A DNA stretch of 64,000 bases from Tritrichomonas musculus (lineage: Eukaryota; Parabasalia; Tritrichomonadida; Tritrichomonadidae), in contig JAPFFF010000004.1 of assembly GCA_039105265.1 (NCBI GenBank), forward strand, positions 5,933,501 through 5,997,500, read 5' to 3'. The position numbers were made by a program, and so were the translations under genes. Within the stretch, counting starts at the first letter, position 1, and every line of letters begins with the position of its first letter. The notes beneath the pieces are model-generated. The model worked only from the letters and a program-made list of their open reading frames with translations. It made no database searches and was not told the DNA's origin. Below are positions 50,796 through 60,964 of the stretch, piece after piece.

Positions 50796-52715
50796 TTATT
50801 TATCATATTTTAAAATTTTAGATTGATGTTGTTTGACGAAATTTTCAACATTTTCGGTTTCAGTGTCATCCAAATCAGCCAATTTGAAGTGATTCTTAAT
50901 CAATCTTTCCAAAATTTGGGCAAAGCTTGGCCTATCTTTCGGGTCCAAATTCCAGCAGTCGTATATCAGCTTCTTAGAGAAATCAGTGAATGACGAAGGA
51001 ATTTCAGCCTTCTTTCCCTTTGGTATGTCGAATATCTTAATCTTAGGAAGCTCGCCACCGCTCAGCATGAAGTAAGCAACGACACCGAATGAATAAACGT
51101 CAACTTTTTCGTCATATTTTTCTTCTTCGTTGATGATTTCAGGTGCCATGAACTTCTGTGTTCCAATTCCGCGTGTCAATGTTTGTTCTTCAATTGACAT
51201 CAACTTTGAGATTCCGAAATCGCAAATTTTTATTGTTCCATCTGAGTCGACGAGAATGTTTGTTGGCTTCAAGTCACGATGGATGACTTTTCGAAAGTGG
51301 ACGTATTTCATTGCTTCGACAATTTGGTAAATCATGCACACAATTTGTTGCTTTGAAAAAGTTTTGTTTTCAATGAACGTTTCAAGATTCATCGGGAAAT
51401 ACTCAAGAATCATCGATGGCGGTATTTTCTCATTGCTTAAGAAGATGCCAAGTGTCTTTATAATGTTCGGATGTGAGAGCATGCTGATGATTTCATACTC
51501 TTTCATGAATTGCTTGAAATTCGAAGTCTTGCCTTTCTTAACAATCATTTCTTTGAGCGCATAAAAATGCTTCTTTGCAACTTTGAATACTTTGCCACCA
51601 CCGCCAGAGCCGAGCTCTTCAATCTTCTCGTACTGAAGGATTCCGGATTCGTCAAGAATTTGAAGCATTTCTTGTTGTTTTTGACTCATTTTGAGACTGG
51701 CAATTTCGTCTTGTAGTTTTGCATTCTCTGACTTTGAATCTTCTTTTTCTTTCTCTAACTTTTTCACCTTTTCTTTCAATTCTTTGATTTCTTGCAAAAG
51801 TTTCGTCGTTCCTGTATCTTCAAGGTATTCAATGTACCTTTTTATTTCGCCTTTGTCAACTCCGTCAAGCATGAAATTATCGTCTTTTGTCAAAGAATTG
51901 TATATTTCACTGAAAGAGGGTCGTTCTTCTGGACTTCCAGCCCAACATCTTTGAATCAATTCTTTAAAACTTTTATTGATTGGCGCTTTATGTAAATCTG
52001 GACGATAGTCTTCAGTAATTTTTCTCATAAAAATATATGCACTAATTTTATATTTTACTAATTCTGGAAAAGCATGTGAACTCGTTAAAGTTTCGTACAT
52101 CAAAATAGCAAATGAATAAACATCAACTTTATTATCATATGATTCACCTTCTACACACTCTGGTGCCATATATTGAAAATCTCTTCTATCTATATCATGA
52201 TCAGTTGAAATTAGGTAATCTGATATAAATTTTCCGAGCCAGACATCACAAACAAGAGGGCAAAAGTTTTCATCTAACAAAACACTGCCAGAATTGAAGT
52301 TTTTATACGAAATATTATGCTCATGAACGCATTTCAAGCAACTTGATATTCCAATTAGAATTTTTTGCTGGATTGTAGGAGAAAAGGGGGGCTTTTCGCG
52401 ATCAAAAATTGATTCGTTAAAGTCTTTAAGTGAACCGTTTTTAGCCTGTTCCAAAATAATGGTAAATCTTTTTTCATTATGAAAATCAACATTAGAATAA
52501 CCGACAATTTTGACTATTGCGGGGTGGTTTAATTCAATAATTTTTTCCAAAAGATCTGCTAATTTTTTTTTATATTGATTAAAGTCTGACGGAAAAACAT
52601 CGGCGATATATGTTTTACGTGTTTTTTTGTGGATTACTTGGTACACTTCATACATATTGAATAAGAGTTGTTTGTCTATAGAGAAATCCTTAATATCAGC
52701 TATTAAATGGCTCAT
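50796..52715 (-). CDS. Tandem pseudokinase-kinase protein
   Basis: 639 residues. Residues about 15-285 are a kinase fold lacking key residues: the HRD region reads ISYKNFNSG and DFG is DVW, so it is a pseudokinase, though the PEC and DVYSFAILMYE landmarks remain. A coiled coil (about 298-350) follows. Residues about 357-620 are an intact kinase: GSGGGG loop, YALKEM, VIHRDLKPTNILV, CDFGISK, GTQKFMAPEI. The order resembles JAKs, where the pseudokinase regulates its neighbour, but the family here is TKL-like and unrelated to JAK. An initiator-like TCACATT on the minus strand sits 16 bases before the ATG. The kinase-actin gene and two broken kinases lie within 15 kb. Confidence 0.87.
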   Translation of the reverse strand: MSHLIADIKDFSIDKQLLFNMYEVYQVIHKKTRKTYIADVFPSDFNQYKKKLADLLEKIIELNHPAIVKIVGYSNVDFHNEKRFTIILEQAKNGSLKDFNESIFDREKPPFSPTIQQKILIGISSCLKCVHEHNISYKNFNSGSVLLDENFCPLVCDVWLGKFISDYLISTDHDIDRRDFQYMAPECVEGESYDNKVDVYSFAILMYETLTSSHAFPELVKYKISAYIFMRKITEDYRPDLHKAPINKSFKELIQRCWAGSPEERPSFSEIYNSLTKDDNFMLDGVDKGEIKRYIEYLEDTGTTKLLQEIKELKEKVKKLEKEKEDSKSENAKLQDEIASLKMSQKQQEMLQILDESGILQYEKIEELGSGGGGKVFKVAKKHFYALKEMIVKKGKTSNFKQFMKEYEIISMLSHPNIIKTLGIFLSNEKIPPSMILEYFPMNLETFIENKTFSKQQIVCMIYQIVEAMKYVHFRKVIHRDLKPTNILVDSDGTIKICDFGISKLMSIEEQTLTRGIGTQKFMAPEIINEEEKYDEKVDVYSFGVVAYFMLSGGELPKIKIFDIPKGKKAEIPSSFTDFSKKLIYDCWNLDPKDRPSFAQILERLIKNHFKLADLDDTETENVENFVKQHQSKILKYDK

Positions 52716-52989
52716 TTAAAAAAATAAATGTGATAAACTAGATTTTTGTAAAATATTCAAATTTTTTTTTATATTGTTTATATATTATCTTAATTCATGT
52801 TCGATTAAATGTATATATTTTATTAAAACATTAATATAAAACAACTGATTTCTTATTTGAGTTAATATTTTATATATTTAAATATTTTTTCAATTGAAAT
52901 ATTAAATGTACATTTTTAACTTTTAGAAATGCATCAAAGTTTAAATAGATAAAGTAATCAAGAAAATGTTTTATCAGCTTTTATTTATT
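52716..52989. other. Divergent intergenic region
   Basis: It holds the Inr-like TCACATT (minus strand, A at 52731) of the gene ending at 50796. Otherwise AT-rich. Confidence 0.45.
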
Positions 52990-55120
52990 TGAAAGGTTTT
53001 TAAAAATGATGAACATGAATTTATTATTGGATGTTTTTCAAATAATGAAATTTTTCATATATTTTGCAAAAACAAACTAATTCTTCTTTTACTTCTAACA
53101 AACCATATAATAAAATTTGATGAATCTATTGTTTGTTCATTGAAAACAGAAAAAAATTCAAAAAAGACTATTATCTTCATTTTTTTTATCCAGAATTCAG
53201 TCCATTCATCAGCAATAATCTTAAAATACAAATAAAAACCGATCTTAATTTATATGATCCAAATGGTTTCACTTTATTTTATGAAAAACGAAAAAATGGC
53301 GAAAATGATTCATATATTTGTGAATTAATTCGAAAAGATTAGATTGAAGAATTTGTTTCACATGTTAACAGGCAAAATATGCCACTTACGAGTAAAATAA
53401 AGGAATCGTTTTTTGAAACAAATCCTTATTTATTAGAGAACAAAGAAAATATGACATTAATTGAATATGCTGCTTTTTTTGGATCAATTCAAATTATTCA
53501 ATTTTTAAATTTGAGTTCGGTTCCTTTAAAAACATCCTTGTGGATGTATTAAATTCATTCAAATAACGCAGACTTAATTCATTTTCTTGAAAATAATCAT
53601 GTCTTGCCTAACAATAAAAGCATTTTTTGTGAATCAATAAAATGTCATCATAATGAAATTGCCAATTATATCCTGAACAATTATTGGGATAAAGAATATG
53701 ATAATTGCGACATTCAATTGAATTCAGTTCGTTCAGCTCTTCAAAGTTATAATTATGCGTTTTATCCTGAAGATGTCACAAATTCCAATTATAAATTTTT
53801 TCCTTATTATTTGTGCAAATTTGATTATTATAATATTGTTAAGTATTACATTAAAAATAATAGAATTAACTTTAACGTTAAATTTGATCTTGACAAAGAT
53901 AGAATTTTAAATGCTTTTTATGTTTTTTTTTTATAAGATTTCAAATAATTTTATTTTAATAATATTTCATCAAAGTTCATTTTTTTTATAGAACTCCGAT
54001 ATTTATTGTTGCTAAAAACAATAAAAGAAAGAGCTTTTTTCAATTGTTCATCATTAACCAAAACAACCATTCCTTCTTCAGTAGATTTAATTGAAGAGAG
54101 TGCTTTCAAAGGTTGCTCATCATTGATTGAAATAAAAAATCGTTCTTCAATAAAATCAATAAATGAATCCAATTTTTCAGGATGCTCTTCTTTAATTCAA
54201 GTACAGAAAAGGATTCAAATGTGAAAATGGATTTAAACATATTTCGATTTTTCTCAAAAATGCTAGCATAAAGAGTTATAATTTTACTTTTGTTTATTAT
54301 GCAATAATATATGATTCAATATGGAAACAATAATCCAAATAATCCGATATTTCGATTTTATTTTTTCATCTTCAGCAAAAGAAAAAATGCTAAAATTTCA
54401 ATTTTTGGATCGAATGCTATATTTGTTTATATCAACTATTAAGTGCTTAACATATTGATATATTTCATTTATTACCAAAGTCTTTGTATCTAGAGAAAAA
54501 TCCAAAATAAATAAAAAATTTTAAAAAATTTTAAAAATTTTCCGATCACATTTAAATCCATTTTCACATTTGAATCCTTTTCTGTAGAAATTCCTTCAAC
54601 AGTTAAACAAATTTTAATTGGTGCATTTTTTGGTTGTTCATCATTGAAAACAATTGAAATACCTTATTCAGTTTATTCAATTGAATCAAATGCTTTTAAA
54701 GATTGTAAATCTTTGGAACTGATAAAAATACCTAATTCGTTGAATACAATTGAAGAGAAAGTGTTTCAAGGTTGTGTTTCTTTAACACTTCCATCTCATT
54801 TAAGATTAATCAAAGAATATGCTTTTTCTAATTGTTCATCTTTGCAAAAAATTATGATTCCATCTTCTTTGAAGTCAATCGAAAATTTTGCATTTGAAGG
54901 ATGTTCATCATTGTCTGAATTAACATTTATAAATATTGACTCTTCAAAATCTCCTTTTTCTGTAATCCAATATAAAAAAGATAATCTTAAAGGATGCTCA
55001 TCATTGAAAGAAATATTTGTTCCTTCATCATTTTTTAAAATTGAAACCTTTGCATTTAATCTTTACTCATATTTATCAAAAATAAATGTTTCATCTGGAA
55101 TTGAAAATGAAAAAGCTTGA
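52990..55120 (+). pseudogene. Ankyrin (DUF3447) plus BspA-like LRR gene, broken and split by a MITE
   Basis: The 5' part reads as the typical DUF3447 N-terminus (LIEYAAFFGSIQIIQFLN, ESIKCHHNEIANYILNNYW) but with in-frame stops at 53341 and 53550 and a frame change near 53130. It ends in a hydrophobic AT-encoded run at 53936. From about 53990 BspA-like LRRs follow (SAFKGCSSLIEI, IPSSVDLIEE). A 381-bp MITE sits at 54204-54584; without it and one TA the LRR frame runs on unbroken (GCSSLIQVEIPSTVKQILIG) to 55120. Ankyrin-then-LRR fusions are usual in trichomonads. The gene was probably once one open frame of about 560 codons. Confidence 0.78.
54204..54584. mobile_element. 381-bp MITE with 34-bp perfect TIRs and TA duplication
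   Basis: CAGAAAAGGATTCAAATGTG... at 54204-54237 is perfectly inverted at 54551-54584. TA flanks both ends (54202-54203, 54585-54586), the Tc1/mariner/pogo target signature. No gene inside. Perfect ends and a clean empty-site frame show a recent insertion. Confidence 0.9.
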
Positions 55121-55412
55121 TATATATATATATATATATTTAAAAATTTATTAATAAAACAATTATTTTTTTAAAGATATTTTCTTTTAAAATTTAAATT
55201 TTTTAATTTCAAAAAGTAGATTTTCCTTGATTTGAAAAATTAATTGAGTGAAAATTTTTCAAATTCAAAAAGCGATTTAAATTGTTTTTAATCATCAAAA
55301 ATTTTTATAATTGAATTATTATTACCTTTTTTTTGGGAAAATTTTTCAATACATTTTATTTGAAATTTTCAAACATTTTTTTCTGAAAGTTTTGTTTAAA
55401 ATTCTTTTATAA

Positions 55413-57029
55413 ATGTGCGGAAATCAAATATCAGAGGCATCTGATGCAAATTTAAATGTAAATGTAAATCTGGAGGGAATCAATTATTCCCTCAATCAAA
55501 AAGACAAAACAGCAAAAATTTTATCAAGTCTATCAACAAAAAGCAAAATCATTATTCCTCGCTCAATAAAATTTAGACTCAATGAATATGAAATAATAAG
55601 CATTACAGAGCTTGGATTTAGTTTTTCAAAAAACCTCAATAAAATTTTATTTGCATCAGATTCAAAACTTCGCATAATCGATAAAAACACTTTTTCATGG
55701 ACATCAATTAAGAGCATTTCAATTCCAAGACATGTCACGCAAATCAATGAAAACGCTTTTTATCGATGCAATAATCTTATGAATGTTGAAATTCCATCAA
55801 ATTCGGAACTTAATGTCATTGAAGGATATGCTTTTCATGGAACTCAAATTTCAAGTCTTTTGATTCCTTCAAATCTCTTTTTACTTAAAAAAGGATGGTG
55901 CAGCTTGACAAACAAATTAAATGAAATTGAAGTTGACATGACAAATCAGCGTTATTCATGCCTTAATGATAAATATCTGATTGGAAAGTCAGATTTATTT
56001 AATCGCTATTATGACATTCTCTCATTCGCAGTTCGTAATATTGTTGATGTCAGAATCCCTGCATCAATTAAAGTTATTGAATCATATGCTTTTGAAGGCT
56101 GTCGTTATATTCAACATTTTGAAATTCCACCAAATTCTGAACTTCAAACAATTGATGAATTTGCATTCAAGAATTCATCAATTTCTAGAATTTTCATTCC
56201 AAAAAAACTTGTTGATCTCAAAAAAGATTGGAATTGTGGATTATCCGACTTGACACAAATTGAAGTTGATCCAGAAAATCCACGCTACTCATGCATCGAA
56301 AAGAAGTTTTTAATTGGAAAGTCAGATCTTTCTAGTAATGACTATGATGTTCTAATATTATCGGTTCGAGACGTTGTTGAAGCAAGAATTCCAATTAATA
56401 TCAAAGTTATTGAATCATATTCATTTGAATATTGCCAAAAACTTCGAAAATTTGAGATTCCGTCAGATTCTAAACTTCAAACAATTGATGCATATGCATT
56501 TCATGCTTCTTCAATTCCAAACATCTTCTTTCCTGCGGATCTTGTTAATTTGAACAAAAAGTGGTGTATTGGCATTTGTGGTTTGAATAATATTGAAGTT
56601 GATCCAAAGAATCCACGCTATTTGTGCAATGATGGAAAGATTCTTATAGGAAAATCTTACTTGTCAAATGACGACTATGATATTCTCTTTTTTGGTGCTC
56701 GAAACATTGTTGAAGCAAGAATTCCAAAGTGTATCAAAGCAATCGCATCGTATGCATTCGAAAATTGTATGAAGCTTTCTAGAATTGAATTTCAACAAAA
56801 TTCTCAACTTCGGGCAATTAATACAGAAGTGTTTTTCAATTCACCAATTTCGAGTTTCGCAATTCCAGCTCATGTCACATCTATAGATGAAAATAGTTTT
56901 TTTTTTTGCCAAGAACTTCGTATTATTGAAATTGATGAAAATACAGAAATGCGACGTATCCATGCAAAAAGATTCAATCAAAACACAATTATAATGATTC
57001 CTGTACAAAAGTTGAAAAGTATTAAATAA
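55413..57029 (+). CDS. BspA-like leucine-rich repeat protein
   Basis: 538 residues of LRR_5/TpLRR repeats, organised as in the gene at 13855: an N-terminal part with SKIIIPRSIKF, then four blocks each made of GWC or KKW-type turns, IEVDxxNxRYSC, LIGKSDL, YDxLxFxxRNIV, RIPxSIKVIxSYAFE. The blocks repeat at about 110-residue spacing. No signal peptide or membrane helix is seen, so surface display is not proved. It has no frame breaks. It sits just downstream of the broken ankyrin-LRR gene, perhaps as a related family cluster. Ligand unknown; adhesion is the general family idea. Confidence 0.85.
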   Translation: MCGNQISEASDANLNVNVNLEGINYSLNQKDKTAKILSSLSTKSKIIIPRSIKFRLNEYEIISITELGFSFSKNLNKILFASDSKLRIIDKNTFSWTSIKSISIPRHVTQINENAFYRCNNLMNVEIPSNSELNVIEGYAFHGTQISSLLIPSNLFLLKKGWCSLTNKLNEIEVDMTNQRYSCLNDKYLIGKSDLFNRYYDILSFAVRNIVDVRIPASIKVIESYAFEGCRYIQHFEIPPNSELQTIDEFAFKNSSISRIFIPKKLVDLKKDWNCGLSDLTQIEVDPENPRYSCIEKKFLIGKSDLSSNDYDVLILSVRDVVEARIPINIKVIESYSFEYCQKLRKFEIPSDSKLQTIDAYAFHASSIPNIFFPADLVNLNKKWCIGICGLNNIEVDPKNPRYLCNDGKILIGKSYLSNDDYDILFFGARNIVEARIPKCIKAIASYAFENCMKLSRIEFQQNSQLRAINTEVFFNSPISSFAIPAHVTSIDENSFFFCQELRIIEIDENTEMRRIHAKRFNQNTIIMIPVQKLKSIK

Positions 57030-57364
57030 AATATATTTTTTAAAATAATACTGGAAAGCATTGTTTATAATAAACACTTTTATTATTTGTAATATTTTAT
57101 GGATAAATTCAGGAAGTAAATGATGATTTTAATATAATTAGCAGAGAAAAAAAAGATATATGACTTTTCTAATAATTTTTTTTATTCATTATTCTCATCA
57201 TCAAGGTAACTGAGAAGATCATTTTGAATAGATTTCATTTTTTCCAATTAATCTCTAGGATTTTGAAAAGGATTCGATTCTATATAATTTTAAAAAAATA
57301 TACGATCATTTTGTATTCAATTATCAATAAAGCGCGTTTATAATTTTTAATTATTTATTTGCGA
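57030..57364. other. AT-rich intergenic region
   Basis: Nothing recognisable before the ankyrin gene; the ATG is at 57365 although the frame is open six bases earlier. Confidence 0.45.
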
Positions 57365-58801
57365 ATGAGCTTTCCTGATGATGAAGAATTAAGAAAAGAA
57401 GCTGAAACAATAGTAAATATGCAACAAGCTTTGGAATCATTTTCAAAATTAGGAAAACTAGATAAAAACGAAATTATAAATTTGTATAAAAAAAATCCTA
57501 ATATTACATTTTTCCTGAATACAGCTGATTCTTTACATCAGTTACTCTGGACCATAAATATTTTTCTACGAAATCGTCCCAAAAGTTCAAATAATTATTT
57601 AATCATTCTCGAAGATTTAATCCCAAATCTACAACAAAAAGAAATAACTCCACTTCAACTTTTTAACATATTTGCGCACAAAAGATACAACAATTTTTCA
57701 GCAATCGATCTTCTTTATCAAATTGGATTTATCACAATTACTGACATTTTAAACTTTTCAGCTTCAAACGATTCCTCATATTTCCATTACAGAGAGGTTC
57801 TTGATGAAAAATATCAGCAAATTAAAAATAAGTCGAAAAATCAAGAACTATCAAATGACGAAGCCTTATTCATTCAAAAATATGAGCCAATTGTGGAATC
57901 GCACAAATTCATACATAAGAAAAGTTCTTCAGAAATACAAATTCAATCTAACGAAATCCAAAAAATAACAAATTTTATTAAGAATGATGATTTAGATTCA
58001 TTTCAAGAGTATTTATCAAATACAAACACAAATCTTCAAGCAAAAATTAAATTCCAAGAATTCAATAAAATTGATTCAATTTATTTGGATAAAGAAATCA
58101 GTTTAATTGAATATTCAGCTTATCAAGGATCGTTGCAAATATTTAAATTTCTTTGGATACAACTTGATAAATCAGTAAAAAATAGTAAGTTGCCACTTTT
58201 TTCAGTTGTTGGTGGAAATTATGAAATCATTCATCTTGTTGAAAGTGAGAAAAATTTTGTTTTTGACTTGGAATGTTTAATCACGTCGATTGAGCTTCAT
58301 TATTACGACATTACCGAGTATTTGATGTCGATTAAAGAATTGAATTTCCCTTTTGAAAGTGAATATTCATCATCTTACGTCTATCTGTTTCGAATTATTT
58401 ACTCATTCAATATGAAATTCATTCTCGACAATGTTGATTCATTTGAATTCGTTATCAATTCACTTGATGATAAAACAGGACTCACGCCAATACAAACAGC
58501 AGCTTATTTTGGATTCACTGACATGGTTAAAGTTCTTTCAACAATCGACGGTGTTGATTTAATGCAAACTTGTCGATCTGGTGAAAATTTGTTGTATATT
58601 TCATGTTTGAAAGGATTCGTTGAAATTGTTCAATTTTTGATTGATTCAGGCGGAGTTAATATCAATTGTAAAACAGATAATGGAATGACATCCCTTCATG
58701 CAGTTGTTCAAAATGAAACAAAAGCAAATATTGAAATCATTAAAATTCTTTTATCCAATGGAATTGATGTTAATTTATTCAACAGAATTTTTTTTTTATA
58801 A
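57365..58801 (+). CDS. Ankyrin-repeat protein, DUF3447 type (5' part)
   Basis: 478 residues from ATG 57365. Residues 1-190 are the charged helical N-terminus; residues about 195-320 the DUF3447 region (ISLIEYSAYQGSLQIFKFLW). Ankyrin repeats follow: TPIQTAAYFGFTDMVKVLS, NLLYISCLKGFVEIVQFLID, TSLHAVVQNETKANIEIIKI. The frame ends soon after GIDVN in a hydrophobic tail (LFNRIFFL), and ankyrin sequence resumes 36 bases later in the next segment. A genuine shorter protein is possible, but a split longer gene is more likely. Same architecture as the gene at 9854. Confidence 0.78.
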   Translation: MSFPDDEELRKEAETIVNMQQALESFSKLGKLDKNEIINLYKKNPNITFFLNTADSLHQLLWTINIFLRNRPKSSNNYLIILEDLIPNLQQKEITPLQLFNIFAHKRYNNFSAIDLLYQIGFITITDILNFSASNDSSYFHYREVLDEKYQQIKNKSKNQELSNDEALFIQKYEPIVESHKFIHKKSSSEIQIQSNEIQKITNFIKNDDLDSFQEYLSNTNTNLQAKIKFQEFNKIDSIYLDKEISLIEYSAYQGSLQIFKFLWIQLDKSVKNSKLPLFSVVGGNYEIIHLVESEKNFVFDLECLITSIELHYYDITEYLMSIKELNFPFESEYSSSYVYLFRIIYSFNMKFILDNVDSFEFVINSLDDKTGLTPIQTAAYFGFTDMVKVLSTIDGVDLMQTCRSGENLLYISCLKGFVEIVQFLIDSGGVNINCKTDNGMTSLHAVVQNETKANIEIIKILLSNGIDVNLFNRIFFL

Positions 58802-59249
58802 TTTTTTTCTAATGCGAAAAATACTCCTCTTCACTGGGCTGTAATGAAGAATAACAAAATAATTGTAAAAACATTACTTGATGAATCAAAACAAAAAGTT
58901 AACTTGACTTTGAAAGATAATAACGGACTAACAGTCCTTCATTATGCTGCTCAAAGTAATTTATTTGATATTTTAAAAATTTTGATTGATTATGATAAAT
59001 CTAGCTCTTTTTTGGAAGAAACAGACAACAATGGAATTATTTGTTTGTTTAATGAGACTTCGTTGCATCTAGCTGTTAAAAATGGGAATCTTGAATGCGT
59101 CAAAATTTTAATAGAAAGTGATCCAAAATTAAATATAATTAAAAATAAGAAAGGAATATCAAAATTTGTTTTCTAATAAGACACCATTTGAAATTGCAAA
59201 AGATTTAAACAAAAATGATATTTTTTCATGCCTACAGAGGTTTTTATAA
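58802..59249 (+). pseudogene. Downstream ankyrin segments of the same gene
   Basis: From about 58813 ankyrin repeats resume (NTPLHWAVMKNNKIIVKTLL, LTVLHYAAQSNLFDILKILI, TSLHLAVKNGNLECVKILIE) and finish at TPFEIAKDLNKNDIFSCLQR with a stop ending at 59249. Small AT-rich additions (about 36, 15 and 19 bases) precede the T-P/S-L start of three repeats; the first contains a stop and the last shifts the frame. Without them the repeats would be regular. Confidence 0.65.
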
Positions 59250-59646
59250 TTTAAATTTGGATAACTATGCTACATTCGAAGCAACTTCATTTATATCTTT
59301 TAGAGATTAACAGTAAAAAATGAGTTTATTCGATATCCTTTTATTTTGATGTTTTAAACGAATTTGTTTTAACCTCATTTTTGGATAATCATGTCTAAAA
59401 AAATAATAATCATATAAGATATGTTTTTTGGCTGAAGATTATTATAAAATAATAACAATAGTATTTTTATGTACATATTTGTACTCTTTCCATAAATGTA
59501 TACCTTAATAAATCGAGATAATTTAAATTGAATGAAAAATATTTTTTTGACATGTCGGAAGAATATAAAATTATGGTTTTTCATTCAATTTTAACTATTT
59601 ATCTGTTTTTGACATGTCGGAACAAAATAATCATATCACATTGATT
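59250..59646. other. Intergenic region with short repeats
   Basis: TTTTTGACATGTCGGAA occurs near 59545 and 59609. AATTGAATGAAAAA near 59527 is inverted as TTTTTCATTCAATT near 59577. No gene. Confidence 0.6.
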
Positions 59647-59653
59647 TCATTAT
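59647..59653 (+). promoter_or_regulatory. Inr-like element of the LC8 gene
   Basis: TCATTAT with its A at 59649, 15 bases before ATG 59664; it matches the trichomonad initiator. Confidence 0.55.
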
Positions 59654-59663
59654 TTTTTTTGCA

Positions 59664-59945
59664 ATGATTCTTAACGATTTTAAAATTGTGAATCAAGAAG
59701 GTTTTAATGAAGACATGAAAAAGGAAGTAATATCAATTGCACAAAAAGCATTGGAACTCTTCGATAATGAAAAAGAAATGAGTCAATATATCAAAAGAGA
59801 GCTCGATATAAAATTTGATGGGAAATGGTGCGCAGCTGTTGGACTTAGCATTTTATCAATAGCACCATTGCATAGCATAAATTCATTTATTTATTTTTGG
59901 ATTGGAAAATACCGATTTTTGATTTTTCTCATAAAATCTGAATAA
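59664..59945 (+). CDS. Dynein light chain, LC8 type
   Basis: 93 residues, the full length of the LC8/DYNLL family (about 89). Landmarks: EDMKKEVISIAQKALELF in the first helix, MSQYIKRELDIKFDGKWCAAVG, and the beta-strand region SFIYFWIGKYRFLIF, matching the usual HFIYFYLGQVAILLFK. LC8 dimers hold together cytoplasmic and axonemal dynein and many other complexes. The loop ILSIAPLHS is more diverged than usual (the typical GSYVTHE is not kept), so partner binding may differ. The initiator 15 bases upstream confirms the start. Confidence 0.9.
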   Translation: MILNDFKIVNQEGFNEDMKKEVISIAQKALELFDNEKEMSQYIKRELDIKFDGKWCAAVGLSILSIAPLHSINSFIYFWIGKYRFLIFLIKSE

Positions 59946-60249
59946 ATAAAAAAATTAATGATGATGATATAAATAAATTATATTTTTACTTTTTTTCAAC
60001 TTCTTTGCCTCATCAATGAAAAAAGTCATTGGTGGATAATAAAAAATACTAAATAACTAAATAGTAATAAAAAATCTAACTATAATAAAATTAAGATTCT
60101 GAAATCAACTTGTTAAAAAAAAATAATATTTATTATTATTTAAAATTATTTTTAATCATAATGAAATAAATTAACTTTTCAAGATTGCAATCTTGAAACT
60201 CTAATTTTAAGATGTAATTCTTTGTTTTATATATATATTATTAATCAAT
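59946..60249. other. AT-rich intergenic region
   Basis: Nothing recognisable. Confidence 0.5.
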
Positions 60250-60957
60250 TTAATTTAAATCAGCTTCAAAACTATCATTGTAAAAGGTTTGATCAAAATT
60301 AAATTCATCTAGATCATTAAGGAAGTTTTCTGGAAATTGGAAATTATTATTTTTCTTCCATGCTCATACTTTGATTTTGATTTGAAATTGTAGCTGTTGT
60401 TGATTGAAATTTCAATAAATTTTAATTTTTGGAAAGAGTATAGATTTAAAATCTATTTTTGATTGAATTAGCAGTACGATTTGGGAAAAACTGCTGTATT
60501 AAAGACCAATGAGGACCAATTTCATTAAATTTTTCAGATAATAGCAGTTTTTGCTATCATTAAAGCAGCAAATCTCCAATTTTTTGCACCAAACATCTCA
60601 ACTGAATTTTTTAAAATATTATCTTTTTCTTCTGAAAATTTTGCATGAGAAGTTTTTTTTTGGTTTTTCATCATTTTGTTTTTGCTCTCTTACTTTATTA
60701 TGATCTTTTTTTTTTTTTTTAAATGGTGGTTTCATATTAGCTTTTGTATTGTGGTATCATATGTTATAAGAAATATGGAATCAATCAATCAATCTAATCA
60801 TTGAATTTAAGAATTTTGGATTTAAATTTGTTTTTTCTTTATTCATTTTTGCATCATCTGAATTTAAGTTAGTGAATTGAATGCTAAAGTTGGAAAAACT
60901 ATTCTCATTGAGTATTGTGCTATCAACAGAACCATTTGGTGGCATTAAAGAGGCCAT
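60250..60957 (-). pseudogene. Myb-domain protein relic
   Basis: The minus strand starts at ATG 60957 (MASLMPPNGSVDSTILNENS). After frame changes come a Myb repeat (AKFSEEKDNILKNSVEMFGA, KNWRFAALM) and then the end of a second repeat (GPHWSLIQQFFPNRTANSIK), with the usual stretch between them missing. The tail ends DLDEFNFDQTFYNDSFEADL before a stop at 60250-60252. Intact relatives are R2R3 Myb transcription factors, numerous in trichomonads. Several breaks make this a pseudogene. A T-run at about 60703-60720 lies inside. Confidence 0.7.
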
Positions 60958-60964
60958 TTTTGCT

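Noticed and set aside
59375-59584. Minus-strand frame of 69 codons before the LC8 gene
   Set aside because: Low complexity and overlapping small inverted repeats; no domain.
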